Source: Betaproteobacteria bacterium
GTDB taxonomy: Bacteria > Pseudomonadota > Gammaproteobacteria > Burkholderiales > Burkholderiaceae_E
Direction of reading: 5' to 3'
DNA: 9,990 bases
Assembly: GCA_009922405.1 (NCBI GenBank)
Contig: RFVZ01000083.1
Coordinates: 1-9,990, forward strand
Shown here: positions 1 to 6,165 of the stretch, one piece after another
How positions within the stretch are numbered: the first letter of the stretch is position 1
Layout: each line of letters starts with the position of its first letter
Made by a program: the position numbers and the translations under genes
Notes under the pieces: model-generated
The model's database searches: none
The model's input: the letters and a program-made list of their open reading frames with translations, nothing else
What the model was told of the DNA's origin: nothing

Positions 1-405
1 GCCCAATGACTTCAGCCCATTAGCAAACTGACAGACCCGCGCATACAACTCGGCGTAGGTAATTTGGGTAACGTCCCCGTTGTCAGCCTCGAACAGGATG
101 GCGGTCTTGTGCTCAGTCGGTGTCCCCAGATGACGGTCGAGACAGTTAAATGAGGCGTTTAACTCACCATCTGCAAACCATTGATAAAACGGAGCATTCG
201 AATCGTCAAGCGAACGGGTAAATGGTTTTTTCCAGATCAGATTTTCGTGGGCCATACGGGCCCAAAACGCGCCATGGTCGCGCTGCGCTTCGGCGCAAAG
301 GGCCTGATAGGCTTCCATACCCGACACGTTGGCCTGAGCCACAAAGGCCTCGGGAGCAGGAAAAATACGGCTCTCCTGCATGACGCTTTCGATTTCACCC
401 GACAT
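1..405 (-). CDS. acs: Acetyl-CoA synthetase, N-terminal part (cut by the left edge)
   Basis: AMP-forming acetate:CoA ligase, which activates acetate to acetyl-CoA in the cytoplasm via acetyl-AMP. Only the first 135 codons are present; the gene continues beyond base 1. The product begins MSGEIESVMQESRIFPAPEA and contains the N-terminal acetyl-CoA synthetase cap domain with the typical segments AFWARMAHENLIWKKPF (about residues 47-62), FYQWFADGELNASFNCLDRH (73-92) and ITYAELY (115-121). The AMP-binding core lies outside the window. The ATG at 405-403 is chosen because a purine-rich Shine-Dalgarno sequence (GGGGGAGAGG, complement of 409-418) ends a few bases upstream and because the family normally begins at about this point. 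It is transcribed away from the yqhA-like gene across a 71-bp spacer. A related ligase such as prpE is less likely because a separate PrpE is encoded at 6165-8060 and this N-terminus is Acs-like. Confidence 0.93.
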   Translation of the reverse strand, partial: MSGEIESVMQESRIFPAPEAFVAQANVSGMEAYQALCAEAQRDHGAFWARMAHENLIWKKPFTRSLDDSNAPFYQWFADGELNASFNCLDRHLGTPTEHKTAILFEADNGDVTQITYAELYARVCQFANGLKSLG

Positions 406-476
406 TCGCCTCTCCCCCATCATTATTTGATTGAACCCGCGAACTGATCGAGTCCGCCACAGCTAAACTTTAAACC
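406..476. promoter_or_regulatory. Divergent spacer between acs and the yqhA-like gene
   Basis: This 71-bp non-coding stretch must hold the start signals for both neighbours if they are not read through from elsewhere. For acs, the minus strand has an AATAAT hexamer (complement of 422-427) that could be a -10 element, but I find no good -35 at 17 bp. For the plus-strand gene, TTGAAC at 431-436 and TAAACT at 464-469 look like promoter hexamers but are about 27 bp apart, too far for a standard sigma-70 promoter. No operator palindrome was recognised. A promoter here is inferred from layout rather than from a strong motif. Confidence 0.35.
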
Positions 477-1088
477 ATGTCATCACCCAAACAACGATCT
501 CAGGGCGCCCCAAACTGGCTCGAGCAGTGCATGTTCGCGAGCCGTTGGTTGCAAGTTCCACTCTACCTCGGTCTGATCGCGGCCCAGATCGTTTACGTCT
601 GGTTGTTCTTCGAGGAGTTGATGCACCTGGTTGCCCTACTCTGGGACCCGGCGGCACTCGACGCAACCGTCGAGCGAATCCATATCGCTGAGCGAAGTCG
701 AGAGACTGTCGTCATGATCATGGTGCTGACCCTCATCGATGTGGTCATGATCTCGAACCTTCTGATTATGGTAATTATTGGAGGTTACGAGACCTTTGTT
801 TCACGATTGCACCTGCAGGATCATCCCGACCAACCCGAGTGGCTGGACCATATCAACGCGAATGTCCTGAAGGTCAAACTCGCAACCGCGATCGTTGGCA
901 TCTCATCGATTCACCTGCTCAAAACCTTCATTTCAGCGGGCACCCTCTCCGATAAGACCCTGCTTTGGCAATCGGTCATCCATGTCATTTTTCTCTTGTC
1001 CGCAATTGCGATCGCCTATATTGACCGGCTCATGTCGCACGGCACTGCACCTTCGCGACCAACGTCACCGCCTCCCAGCGACCACTAA
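477..1088 (+). CDS. yqhA: YqhA / UPF0114 family inner-membrane protein
   Basis: A 203-residue membrane protein of the UPF0114 (TIGR00645, E. coli YqhA) family, whose biochemical function is not established. Family landmarks are clear: WLEQCMFASRWLQVPLYLGL (14-33), GGYETFVSRLHL (102-113), LKVKLATAIVGISSIHLLK (131-149) and IHVIFLLSAIAIAYIDRL (168-185). Four hydrophobic segments fall at roughly 25-45, 78-101, 134-152 and 165-182. Compared with my memory of E. coli YqhA, this copy has about 20 extra residues between helices 1 and 2 and a proline-rich tail (TAPSRPTSPPPSDH). The ATG at 477 lacks a clear Shine-Dalgarno sequence, so the start is less certain. An internal ATG at 531 would cut into the conserved ASRW region and is unlikely. 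The fumarase gene follows after 22 bp on the same strand, suggesting co-transcription. Confidence 0.9.
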   Translation: MSSPKQRSQGAPNWLEQCMFASRWLQVPLYLGLIAAQIVYVWLFFEELMHLVALLWDPAALDATVERIHIAERSRETVVMIMVLTLIDVVMISNLLIMVIIGGYETFVSRLHLQDHPDQPEWLDHINANVLKVKLATAIVGISSIHLLKTFISAGTLSDKTLLWQSVIHVIFLLSAIAIAYIDRLMSHGTAPSRPTSPPPSDH

Positions 1089-1110
1089 ACCTTAAGCACC
1101 TAAACAGACC

Positions 1111-2709
1111 ATGACGACAATATCCGTCACGCCAAACTCGCCAAACACGCCCACCACAATTAACCAAGACCACCTCATCGAGTCAGTGGCCGATGCACTC
1201 CAGTTCATCAGCTATTACCACCCTGCGGACTACATCCGCCACCTCGCCCAGGCCTATGCCATCGAGCAAAGTCCTGCCGCCAAGGATGCGATCGCACAAA
1301 TCCTGACAAATTCGCGCATGTGCGCTGAGGGCCATCGACCGATTTGTCAGGACACTGGCATCGTGAACGTATTTCTAAAGATCGGAATGGATATTCGTTG
1401 GGGGGGGCCTGACGGCGGGCCTGCAACGATGTCAATTGAAGACATGGTTAACGAAGGGGTCCGGCGCGCTTATCTCAATAGCGAGAACAAGCTCCGAGCC
1501 TCGGTCCTTGAGGATCCGCTCTTCGAACGCAAAAACACGCGCGACAACACGCCTGCGGTCATCCAAATGACTGTCGTCCCTGGCAACACCGTCGATGTCG
1601 ACGTCGCAGCGAAAGGGGGCGGTTCTGAGAACAAAGCAAAATTCGCGATGCTGAACCCGTCCGATGACGTCACCGAGTGGGTGCTGAAGACGGTGCCCCT
1701 GATGGGCGCGGGTTGGTGTCCACCCGGAATGCTTGGGATCGGCGTCGGCGGTACGGCAGAAAAAGCGATGCTCATGGCCAAGGAATCGCTCATGGAGCCC
1801 ATCGACATGAGCGAACTCAAGGCCCGCGGCGCTCAGAACAAGACCGAGGCCCTGCGGATCGAATTGTGTGATCGGGTCAATGCGCTGGGCATTGGTGCAC
1901 AAGGCCTGGGCGGTCTGACGACCGTCTTGGATGTCAAAATCAAAACTTATCCGACCCACGCCGCGAGCAAGCCCGTCGCGATGATTCCAAACTGTGCCGC
2001 CACCCGGCACGCGCATTTCAGTCTGGACGGCTCAGGGCCAGCACATCTCGAAGCGCCTAAGCTGTCGGACTGGCCCGATGTCGCCTGGGCACCTGATGTC
2101 GGACGTAGCCTCCGTGTTGACCTCAATTCTCTGACCCCGGAGCAGGTTGCCGCCTGGAAACCCGGCCAGACCGTGCTCCTGAATGGCAAGCTCCTGACCG
2201 GACGCGACGCGGCCCATAAGCGCATCACCGAAATGCTCGCCCGTGGTGAACCACTCCCGGTGAGCTTCAAAAACCGGGTGATCTATTACGTCGGCCCTGT
2301 CGATCCTGTTCGCGATGAAGCGGTTGGTCCCGCTGGCCCAACCACAGCAACCCGGATGGACAAATTCACCCGAACGATGCTCGAGCAAACGGGCCTGATC
2401 GCGATGGTCGGCAAAGCAGAACGCGGCCCCGTGGCCATTGAAGCCATTCGCGATTCCAAGGCGGCTTACCTCATGGCAGTCGGCGGCGCCGCCTATCTCG
2501 TCTCGAAGGCTATAAAAGCCGCTCGAGTCGTTGGATTTGCTGATCTGGGCATGGAAGCGATTTACGAATTCGATGTTGTTGACATGCCCGTTACGGTCGC
2601 GGTGGATTCGCTGGGCACCTCAGTGCACGAAACCGGTCCACGCGAATGGGCCGCTAAGATCGCCAGCGTGGCACTGCCAATGCCGTCGACTGCCCGCGCG
2701 GCACATTGA
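1111..2709 (+). CDS. fumA: Class I fumarate hydratase ([4Fe-4S], FumA type)
   Basis: Cytoplasmic TCA-cycle enzyme interconverting fumarate and L-malate, 532 residues, about the usual length for two-domain class I fumarases. The N-terminal fumerase domain covers roughly residues 25-300 and the C-terminal domain roughly 305-520. Three cysteines in family-typical contexts would hold the oxygen-labile 4Fe-4S cluster: C79 in ICQDTG, C253 in ELCDRVNALGIGAQGLGG and C295 in IPNCAATRHAHF. Other conserved stretches are AKGGGSENK (167-175), GRDAAHKR (364-371), GPAGPTTATRMDKF (406-419) and AYLMAVGGAAYLVSKAIK (452-469). It lies 22 bp behind the yqhA-like gene; there is no obvious Shine-Dalgarno sequence before the ATG. 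Its last 56 bp overlap the convergent MFS gene. A run of eight G at 1400-1407 lies within the gene, but the frame is intact as given. Tartrate dehydratase is related but shorter and split into two subunits, so fumarase is favoured. Confidence 0.95.
   Translation: MTTISVTPNSPNTPTTINQDHLIESVADALQFISYYHPADYIRHLAQAYAIEQSPAAKDAIAQILTNSRMCAEGHRPICQDTGIVNVFLKIGMDIRWGGPDGGPATMSIEDMVNEGVRRAYLNSENKLRASVLEDPLFERKNTRDNTPAVIQMTVVPGNTVDVDVAAKGGGSENKAKFAMLNPSDDVTEWVLKTVPLMGAGWCPPGMLGIGVGGTAEKAMLMAKESLMEPIDMSELKARGAQNKTEALRIELCDRVNALGIGAQGLGGLTTVLDVKIKTYPTHAASKPVAMIPNCAATRHAHFSLDGSGPAHLEAPKLSDWPDVAWAPDVGRSLRVDLNSLTPEQVAAWKPGQTVLLNGKLLTGRDAAHKRITEMLARGEPLPVSFKNRVIYYVGPVDPVRDEAVGPAGPTTATRMDKFTRTMLEQTGLIAMVGKAERGPVAIEAIRDSKAAYLMAVGGAAYLVSKAIKAARVVGFADLGMEAIYEFDVVDMPVTVAVDSLGTSVHETGPREWAAKIASVALPMPSTARAAH
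2654..2709. other. 56-bp convergent coding overlap of fumarase and MFS genes
   Basis: The plus-strand fumarase frame stops with TGA at 2707-2709, while the minus-strand MFS frame continues to its TAG at 2656-2654. Both 3' ends are therefore encoded by the same 56 bp in opposite directions. Both proteins look intact and both carry a short tail beyond the recognisable family core. I see only a weak GC-rich inverted repeat (TGCCCGCGCGGCA, near 2688-2700) and no T-run, so no classical intrinsic terminator separates the two transcripts. Confidence 0.8.
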
Positions 2710-3994
2710 CCCGAAACAGCAAGATCAGTCCAATCAGGAAAAAACCGCCGGTCGCCAAGATGGCTCGGCGGTGATCACCGTCCGTAACCCAGGTCACCAG
2801 GCCATATGTGATGGGCCCGATGATCGACGCCACACGCACCGCCACAGTCCAGAGTCCAAAAAACTCTGCCACCCGGTCTTGCGGGGCAAGCAGCCCAGTC
2901 AGTGCTCGCCCGCACGATTGGCTCGAGCCCATTGCCAAACCCGCTAACGTCGCTGCCAACCAGAATAGTTCCACGCTTGATGTGAATGCAGCAATTAGAA
3001 CCATTGCAATCCAGGCCATGATCGTGAGTGCAAGCGCAAGCCGATGTCCAACCCGGTCCTGCACGTAACCAAAGCCAAATGCGCCGATCGCGGCGGCGAT
3101 ATTCACAGTGAAGACCAGCATCATGGTCTGCGTCATGTCAAAGTTCATGACGGCCTGCGCGTAAACCGCAGCCAGCGCAATCACGACGGCAATGCCCGCC
3201 TGATAGAACACAGCGCAAGCCAATAACGCCGCGAAATCAGGGAATTGGCGCAGGGTTGAGAAGAATGACGCGGCGGCGCTTTTGATCTGAATCCGGGCGT
3301 CCCGGCTCGCGCGGACACCCAGACCAGCCCCGCGCTCACGCAGCCATAAAAACGTCGGCACGCTTGCAAGCGCAAACACACCGGCCACAATGAACATCGT
3401 CTGCGGCACATACGTCGTTGCAGGTTGCTGCAATGCCTGCGCGTGTAACACAACGACCAGTGAAGCCCCCAGCGTCAGCATGCCGCCGAAATAGCCAAAG
3501 CTCCAGCCCCATCCGGACACGCGACCCAGCGAGGCTGGTTTTGCCAACTCGGGTAAGAAGGCCGCGATCAGACCCTCGGCGAGGCTGAAAGACACGTTGG
3601 AAATCACGATCAGGGCGGCTGCAAGCCAGACCTCGCCCTGCCCCGGCAAGGCAAGTGCGGCCGTCGCCAAAACGCAGCCCGCGGTGCACAACGCCAACAG
3701 ACGCTTTTTCCCGCGATTCGCGTCGGCCCACGCGCCAAGAGCTGGGGCCATCATCAATGCCGCCAGGGAAGAGAACGACAATGCGGCAGTCCAGGCCAGC
3801 GTGCCCCAAGACGCGCCACCCGCAATCACATCGACAAAGAAAACGTTGTAAACCGCAGTGAGAACGACGGTGGCGTAACCAGAATTGGCAAAGTCGTAGA
3901 GGGCCCAGGCAAGGACCTCGCGACGGCGAACGCCCGCCGCCAGAACGCTGCCGGACTCGCTGCCGGACTCGCTTTGATCAGGCCAGTGTCGCAA
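2654..3994 (-). CDS. MFS transporter, UMF1 / Atg22-like family
   Basis: A polytopic inner-membrane protein (about 446 residues, roughly 12 helices) of the major facilitator superfamily branch related to fungal vacuolar Atg22; the bacterial members (UMF1) have no firmly known substrate. Diagnostic segments are EVLAWALYDFANSGYATVVL (26-45), the loop 2-3 motif GAWADANRGKKR (87-98), SGWGWSFGYFGG (160-171) and, near the end, a CGRALTGLLAPQDRVAEFFG segment. The start is uncertain. No ATG or GTG precedes the conserved region in frame; TTG at 3994 is the best candidate, giving a 17-bp overlap with the upstream GlcG-like gene and hence probable translational coupling, but it has no clear Shine-Dalgarno sequence. 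The N-terminal tail holds a duplicated SESG unit from a 12-bp tandem repeat. The C-terminus is read from DNA antisense to the last 18 codons of fumarase. It is the last gene of a six-gene minus-strand cluster. Confidence 0.85.
   Translation of the reverse strand: MRHWPDQSESGSESGSVLAAGVRRREVLAWALYDFANSGYATVVLTAVYNVFFVDVIAGGASWGTLAWTAALSFSSLAALMMAPALGAWADANRGKKRLLALCTAGCVLATAALALPGQGEVWLAAALIVISNVSFSLAEGLIAAFLPELAKPASLGRVSGWGWSFGYFGGMLTLGASLVVVLHAQALQQPATTYVPQTMFIVAGVFALASVPTFLWLRERGAGLGVRASRDARIQIKSAAASFFSTLRQFPDFAALLACAVFYQAGIAVVIALAAVYAQAVMNFDMTQTMMLVFTVNIAAAIGAFGFGYVQDRVGHRLALALTIMAWIAMVLIAAFTSSVELFWLAATLAGLAMGSSQSCGRALTGLLAPQDRVAEFFGLWTVAVRVASIIGPITYGLVTWVTDGDHRRAILATGGFFLIGLILLFRVNVPRGQSTALAVPRWRS
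3947..3970. repeat. 12-bp tandem duplication in the MFS gene leader
   Basis: The unit GCTGCCGGACTC occurs twice back to back, followed by GCT of a would-be third copy. On the minus strand it encodes the duplicated S-E-S-G in the poorly conserved N-terminal tail of the MFS transporter (residues 8-16, SESGSESGS). The unit is a multiple of three, so copy-number change would lengthen or shorten the tail without shifting the frame. Confidence 0.9.
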
Positions 3995-4382
3995 TGCCAG
4001 CCCGAGCGATTTCGGCGTCCTGTTCGGACTTCACGCCCGATACGCCAACCGCACCGACGCAATGCCCATCAATCATGATCGGCACGCCGCCCTCAAGCAT
4101 GCCCTGGAGCAATGGGGCCGACAAAAACGAAGTCCGACCGCCATTGATCACCTCTTCATAAATCCTGGATTCACGGCGCCCAAGTGCAGAGGTGCGCGCC
4201 TTTTCTGCACAGATATAAGCCGAAATGGGTGCGGCCCCATCGAGGCGCCGCAGTCCCAGCAGATGACCGCCGTCATCACAAACCGCGATTGACACGGCCC
4301 AGTGATTCGCCATCGCGTGGGCCGATGCCGTTGCAAGAATTTGATCTACTTCCGCGTCTTCGAGAGTTGCTTTCGATTTCAT
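3978..4382 (-). CDS. GlcG / HbpS-like domain protein (PF03928 family)
   Basis: A small 134-residue protein of the GlcG/HbpS family (PF03928). Family members include the haem-binding HbpS of Streptomyces and GlcG of glycolate operons; many have no assigned role. Seen here are the family-typical strand-turn AVCDDGGHLLGLRRLDGA (33-50), the helix AEKARTSALGR (59-69), GGVPI (98-102) and GAVGVSG (110-116). No signal peptide is present, so it is probably cytoplasmic. ATG at 4382-4380 is preferred over the TTG 15 bp upstream because AGGA (complement of 4389-4392) sits 6 bp before it. It lies 42 bp after the EamA transporter gene, and its stop codon falls inside the start region of the MFS gene. Whether it binds haem, or modulates the transporters beside it, cannot be told from sequence. 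Confidence 0.87.
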   Translation of the reverse strand: MKSKATLEDAEVDQILATASAHAMANHWAVSIAVCDDGGHLLGLRRLDGAAPISAYICAEKARTSALGRRESRIYEEVINGGRTSFLSAPLLQGMLEGGVPIMIDGHCVGAVGVSGVKSEQDAEIARAGIATLA

Positions 4383-4388
4383 CGCACG

Positions 4389-4392
4389 TCCT
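4389..4392 (-). promoter_or_regulatory. Shine-Dalgarno site fixing the GlcG-like start
   Basis: AGGA on the minus strand with a 6-nt spacer to the ATG at 4382. This supports the ATG over the TTG at 4397, which would lengthen the protein by five residues and has no such site. Confidence 0.65.
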
Positions 4393-4424
4393 ATCAAAAA
4401 ATATGGGTTGTATTCGCCAGGGCA

Positions 4425-5357
4425 TCATAGCGGCGTCGGAGTCCGAAAGCGCTCACCGAACTGTCGTCCAAATTGGGCAAGTCCCACCCCCGCCAGAGCG
4501 ATCAATGCGCCAGCAATCTGGGTCACGGTAAAGAACTCCCCGCCAAGCGCCCACGAAACCGCGCCTGCGACGGGCGGCATCAGGTACATCAATGGCGCTG
4601 TCTTGGCGACACCCCTAACAGCATTGATCCAGGCCCAGACCAACCACCCCCCGAAGGATGCGACCAGCACGGACCACAACAAACCAGCCCATACAAGCGG
4701 GCTCGGCAGAGACCAGTCATAAGCCAAACCGGCCGGGGCAGCCACCACGAGAACCGGCAATGAACCCAACAACGTCGACCACCCCATTGTCGCGGCGCTG
4801 CCAAACCGTTCGACCAGCGGCTTGGAGCTCACGGTGTACCAGGAAAACAGCCCTGCGGCGCCCACGAGAGCCAGGTCGCCCACGCTCGCCGACCAGCGGC
4901 CGAGCATTAGCTTGTCCGACAAAAAGACGAGCACACCCGCCAGGGCGAGCCCAACGCCGATGATCTGCGAACGGCGAGGCCTTTCGACCCCCGTGGCACG
5001 CAAAATCAGCAGAGTGAAGACCGGGCCACAGGCCAGAATCAGCGCGCTGGAGAATGGGGTCGACCAGTAAATCCCCCAGGTCACGAAGCCCACGTGCAGC
5101 AAATGGCCCTTTAGGCCCAAGCGCCCCAATGCCCAGTAATCGCTCGCGCTTGGTAAGCGCAACAATCCACGCTGGCGTAGCAGCCAATACGCCGCACTGG
5201 GCAAAATCAGGTACCGCGCAAACAGGAAAGGCCCAGGCTCGAGAGTCGCAAAGACTGACTTCTGGACCGAGAAGTTCGCCCCCCACAAGAGGACCAGACC
5301 AAACGAGGCGAAAAGAGCACGCTGCTGTTGGCGAAGGTGTTGCTGGGCGTCACTCAC
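4425..5357 (-). CDS. EamA-family (DMT superfamily) membrane transporter
   Basis: A 310-residue integral membrane protein of the drug/metabolite transporter superfamily, with two EamA-type repeats (about residues 14-147 and 160-297) and around ten hydrophobic helices. Recognisable pieces are LVLLWGANFSVQKSVFATLE (22-41) opening repeat 1, the GVGLALAGVLVFLSDKLM segment closing it, and APLMYLMPPVAGAVSWALGG followed by GALIALAGVGLAQ in repeat 2. Family members export amino acids, nucleosides or other small metabolites; the substrate cannot be predicted. The start is a GTG at 5357-5355 that overlaps the end of the upstream ElyC-like gene by 8 bp (GTGAGTGA), with no separate Shine-Dalgarno sequence, so translation is probably coupled. 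The GlcG-like gene follows after 42 bp. Confidence 0.9.
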   Translation of the reverse strand: MSDAQQHLRQQQRALFASFGLVLLWGANFSVQKSVFATLEPGPFLFARYLILPSAAYWLLRQRGLLRLPSASDYWALGRLGLKGHLLHVGFVTWGIYWSTPFSSALILACGPVFTLLILRATGVERPRRSQIIGVGLALAGVLVFLSDKLMLGRWSASVGDLALVGAAGLFSWYTVSSKPLVERFGSAATMGWSTLLGSLPVLVVAAPAGLAYDWSLPSPLVWAGLLWSVLVASFGGWLVWAWINAVRGVAKTAPLMYLMPPVAGAVSWALGGEFFTVTQIAGALIALAGVGLAQFGRQFGERFRTPTPL

Positions 5358-6165
5358 GCAAGCGTTTTAACCAAAGAAAAGTGCGCCCGAGTAACTCGTG
5401 GGATGCCGCGGTTGACTGACGCAAGGCCCCTGCGCTCGGCACCCAAAGTTCCCAAAAAGCGCCTCCGCCCGGGTTGAGTGCCGTCGGCGCCGGGGTGACG
5501 GTCAGACCCGCCCCAACAAAGGCACTGGTCGCCCGCTGAAGATGCGATGGACTCGTCACCAGGACCACATTCCGAACCCCGTCGGCGCTCAACAACTGCG
5601 CCGAGAATCGGGCGTTTTCGCCAGTGTCGAGAGAGCGATCTTCGACCCAGCGCACCGTGATACCCAGATCACGCTCCATGACCCTTCGCATGACGCGAGC
5701 CTCGGGTGGGGTTTGTGGAATTGGTGCGCCACCTGACACCAGAATCGGCAGCCGACTACTGCGGGCGAGGCGGGCCGCGTACAGCAGACGGTCTTGAGCA
5801 TCTTGCTTGGGGGCAAATCCGTCCGTGTCATCTTCGGATAGATCTCGACGAACCCCTCCGCCAAGAATCACGATCGCTTGCGGTGCATTCGGCCCCAGCA
5901 TGCGCTGCTGAAGCGCAGCCGGCGATAGTGGCGCGAGACCTGCTTGGGTCAGGTTGAGCAACGCATCGCTGACCACACCCAGCGAGCTCAATAACAAGAT
6001 CGAAGTGCCCACCAGAATCCAGCCCAGCCCCGCGCGCGAACCCCTCGAGCCGCCACGCTGGGCCGTGAAAAACCCAATCAAGAGCCCGATCACGATTAGC
6101 AGCAATGGCAATGCCGGCGGCATGAGCCAGCCGCTGATAAGTTTCTTTAAAACAAATCCGTCCAC
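5350..6165 (-). CDS. elyC: ElyC / DUF218 (YdcF-SanA-like) membrane protein
   Basis: A 271-residue envelope protein. Two N-terminal hydrophobic helices (about 16-34 and 47-66) are followed by a DUF218 domain expected in the periplasm. DUF218 features are AIVILGGGV (97-105), ILVSGGAP (141-148), SLDTGENARF (178-187) and NVVLVTSPSHLQRA (199-212). The start MDGFVLKKLISGWLMPPALP resembles E. coli ElyC (LKK then a Pro/Leu-rich helix), a protein linked to lipid carrier use and cell envelope integrity. The elyC symbol rests on this overall layout and is tentative; an unspecified YdcF-like protein is the alternative. The start codon is GTG at 6165-6163, sharing one base with the stop of prpE (TAGTG), a typical termination-reinitiation junction. 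Its own 3' end overlaps the EamA gene by 8 bp. Confidence 0.87.
   Translation of the reverse strand: MDGFVLKKLISGWLMPPALPLLLIVIGLLIGFFTAQRGGSRGSRAGLGWILVGTSILLLSSLGVVSDALLNLTQAGLAPLSPAALQQRMLGPNAPQAIVILGGGVRRDLSEDDTDGFAPKQDAQDRLLYAARLARSSRLPILVSGGAPIPQTPPEARVMRRVMERDLGITVRWVEDRSLDTGENARFSAQLLSADGVRNVVLVTSPSHLQRATSAFVGAGLTVTPAPTALNPGGGAFWELWVPSAGALRQSTAASHELLGRTFLWLKRLRE

Noticed and set aside
181..447. 88-codon plus-strand open frame opposite acs
   Set aside because: Antisense to the Acs N-terminal domain, whose sequence is clearly recognisable.
1432..2016. 194-codon minus-strand open frame inside fumarase
   Set aside because: It is fully antisense to a gene with all catalytic motifs; its composition (rich in Arg, His, Gly, Asp) is that of a shadow frame and it shows no recognisable domain.
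2688..2700. GC-rich inverted repeat as a bidirectional terminator between fumarase and the MFS gene
   Set aside because: The stem is only 4-5 bp, has no adjacent T-run on either strand, and lies within both coding regions.
3336..3809. 157-codon minus-strand open frame inside the MFS gene
   Set aside because: Shadow of the transporter frame, with cysteine- and arginine-rich nonsense composition.
4717..5286. 189-codon minus-strand open frame within the EamA gene
   Set aside because: Same strand but a different frame from a clear ten-helix transporter; no domain is recognisable and GC-rich codons readily leave such frames open.
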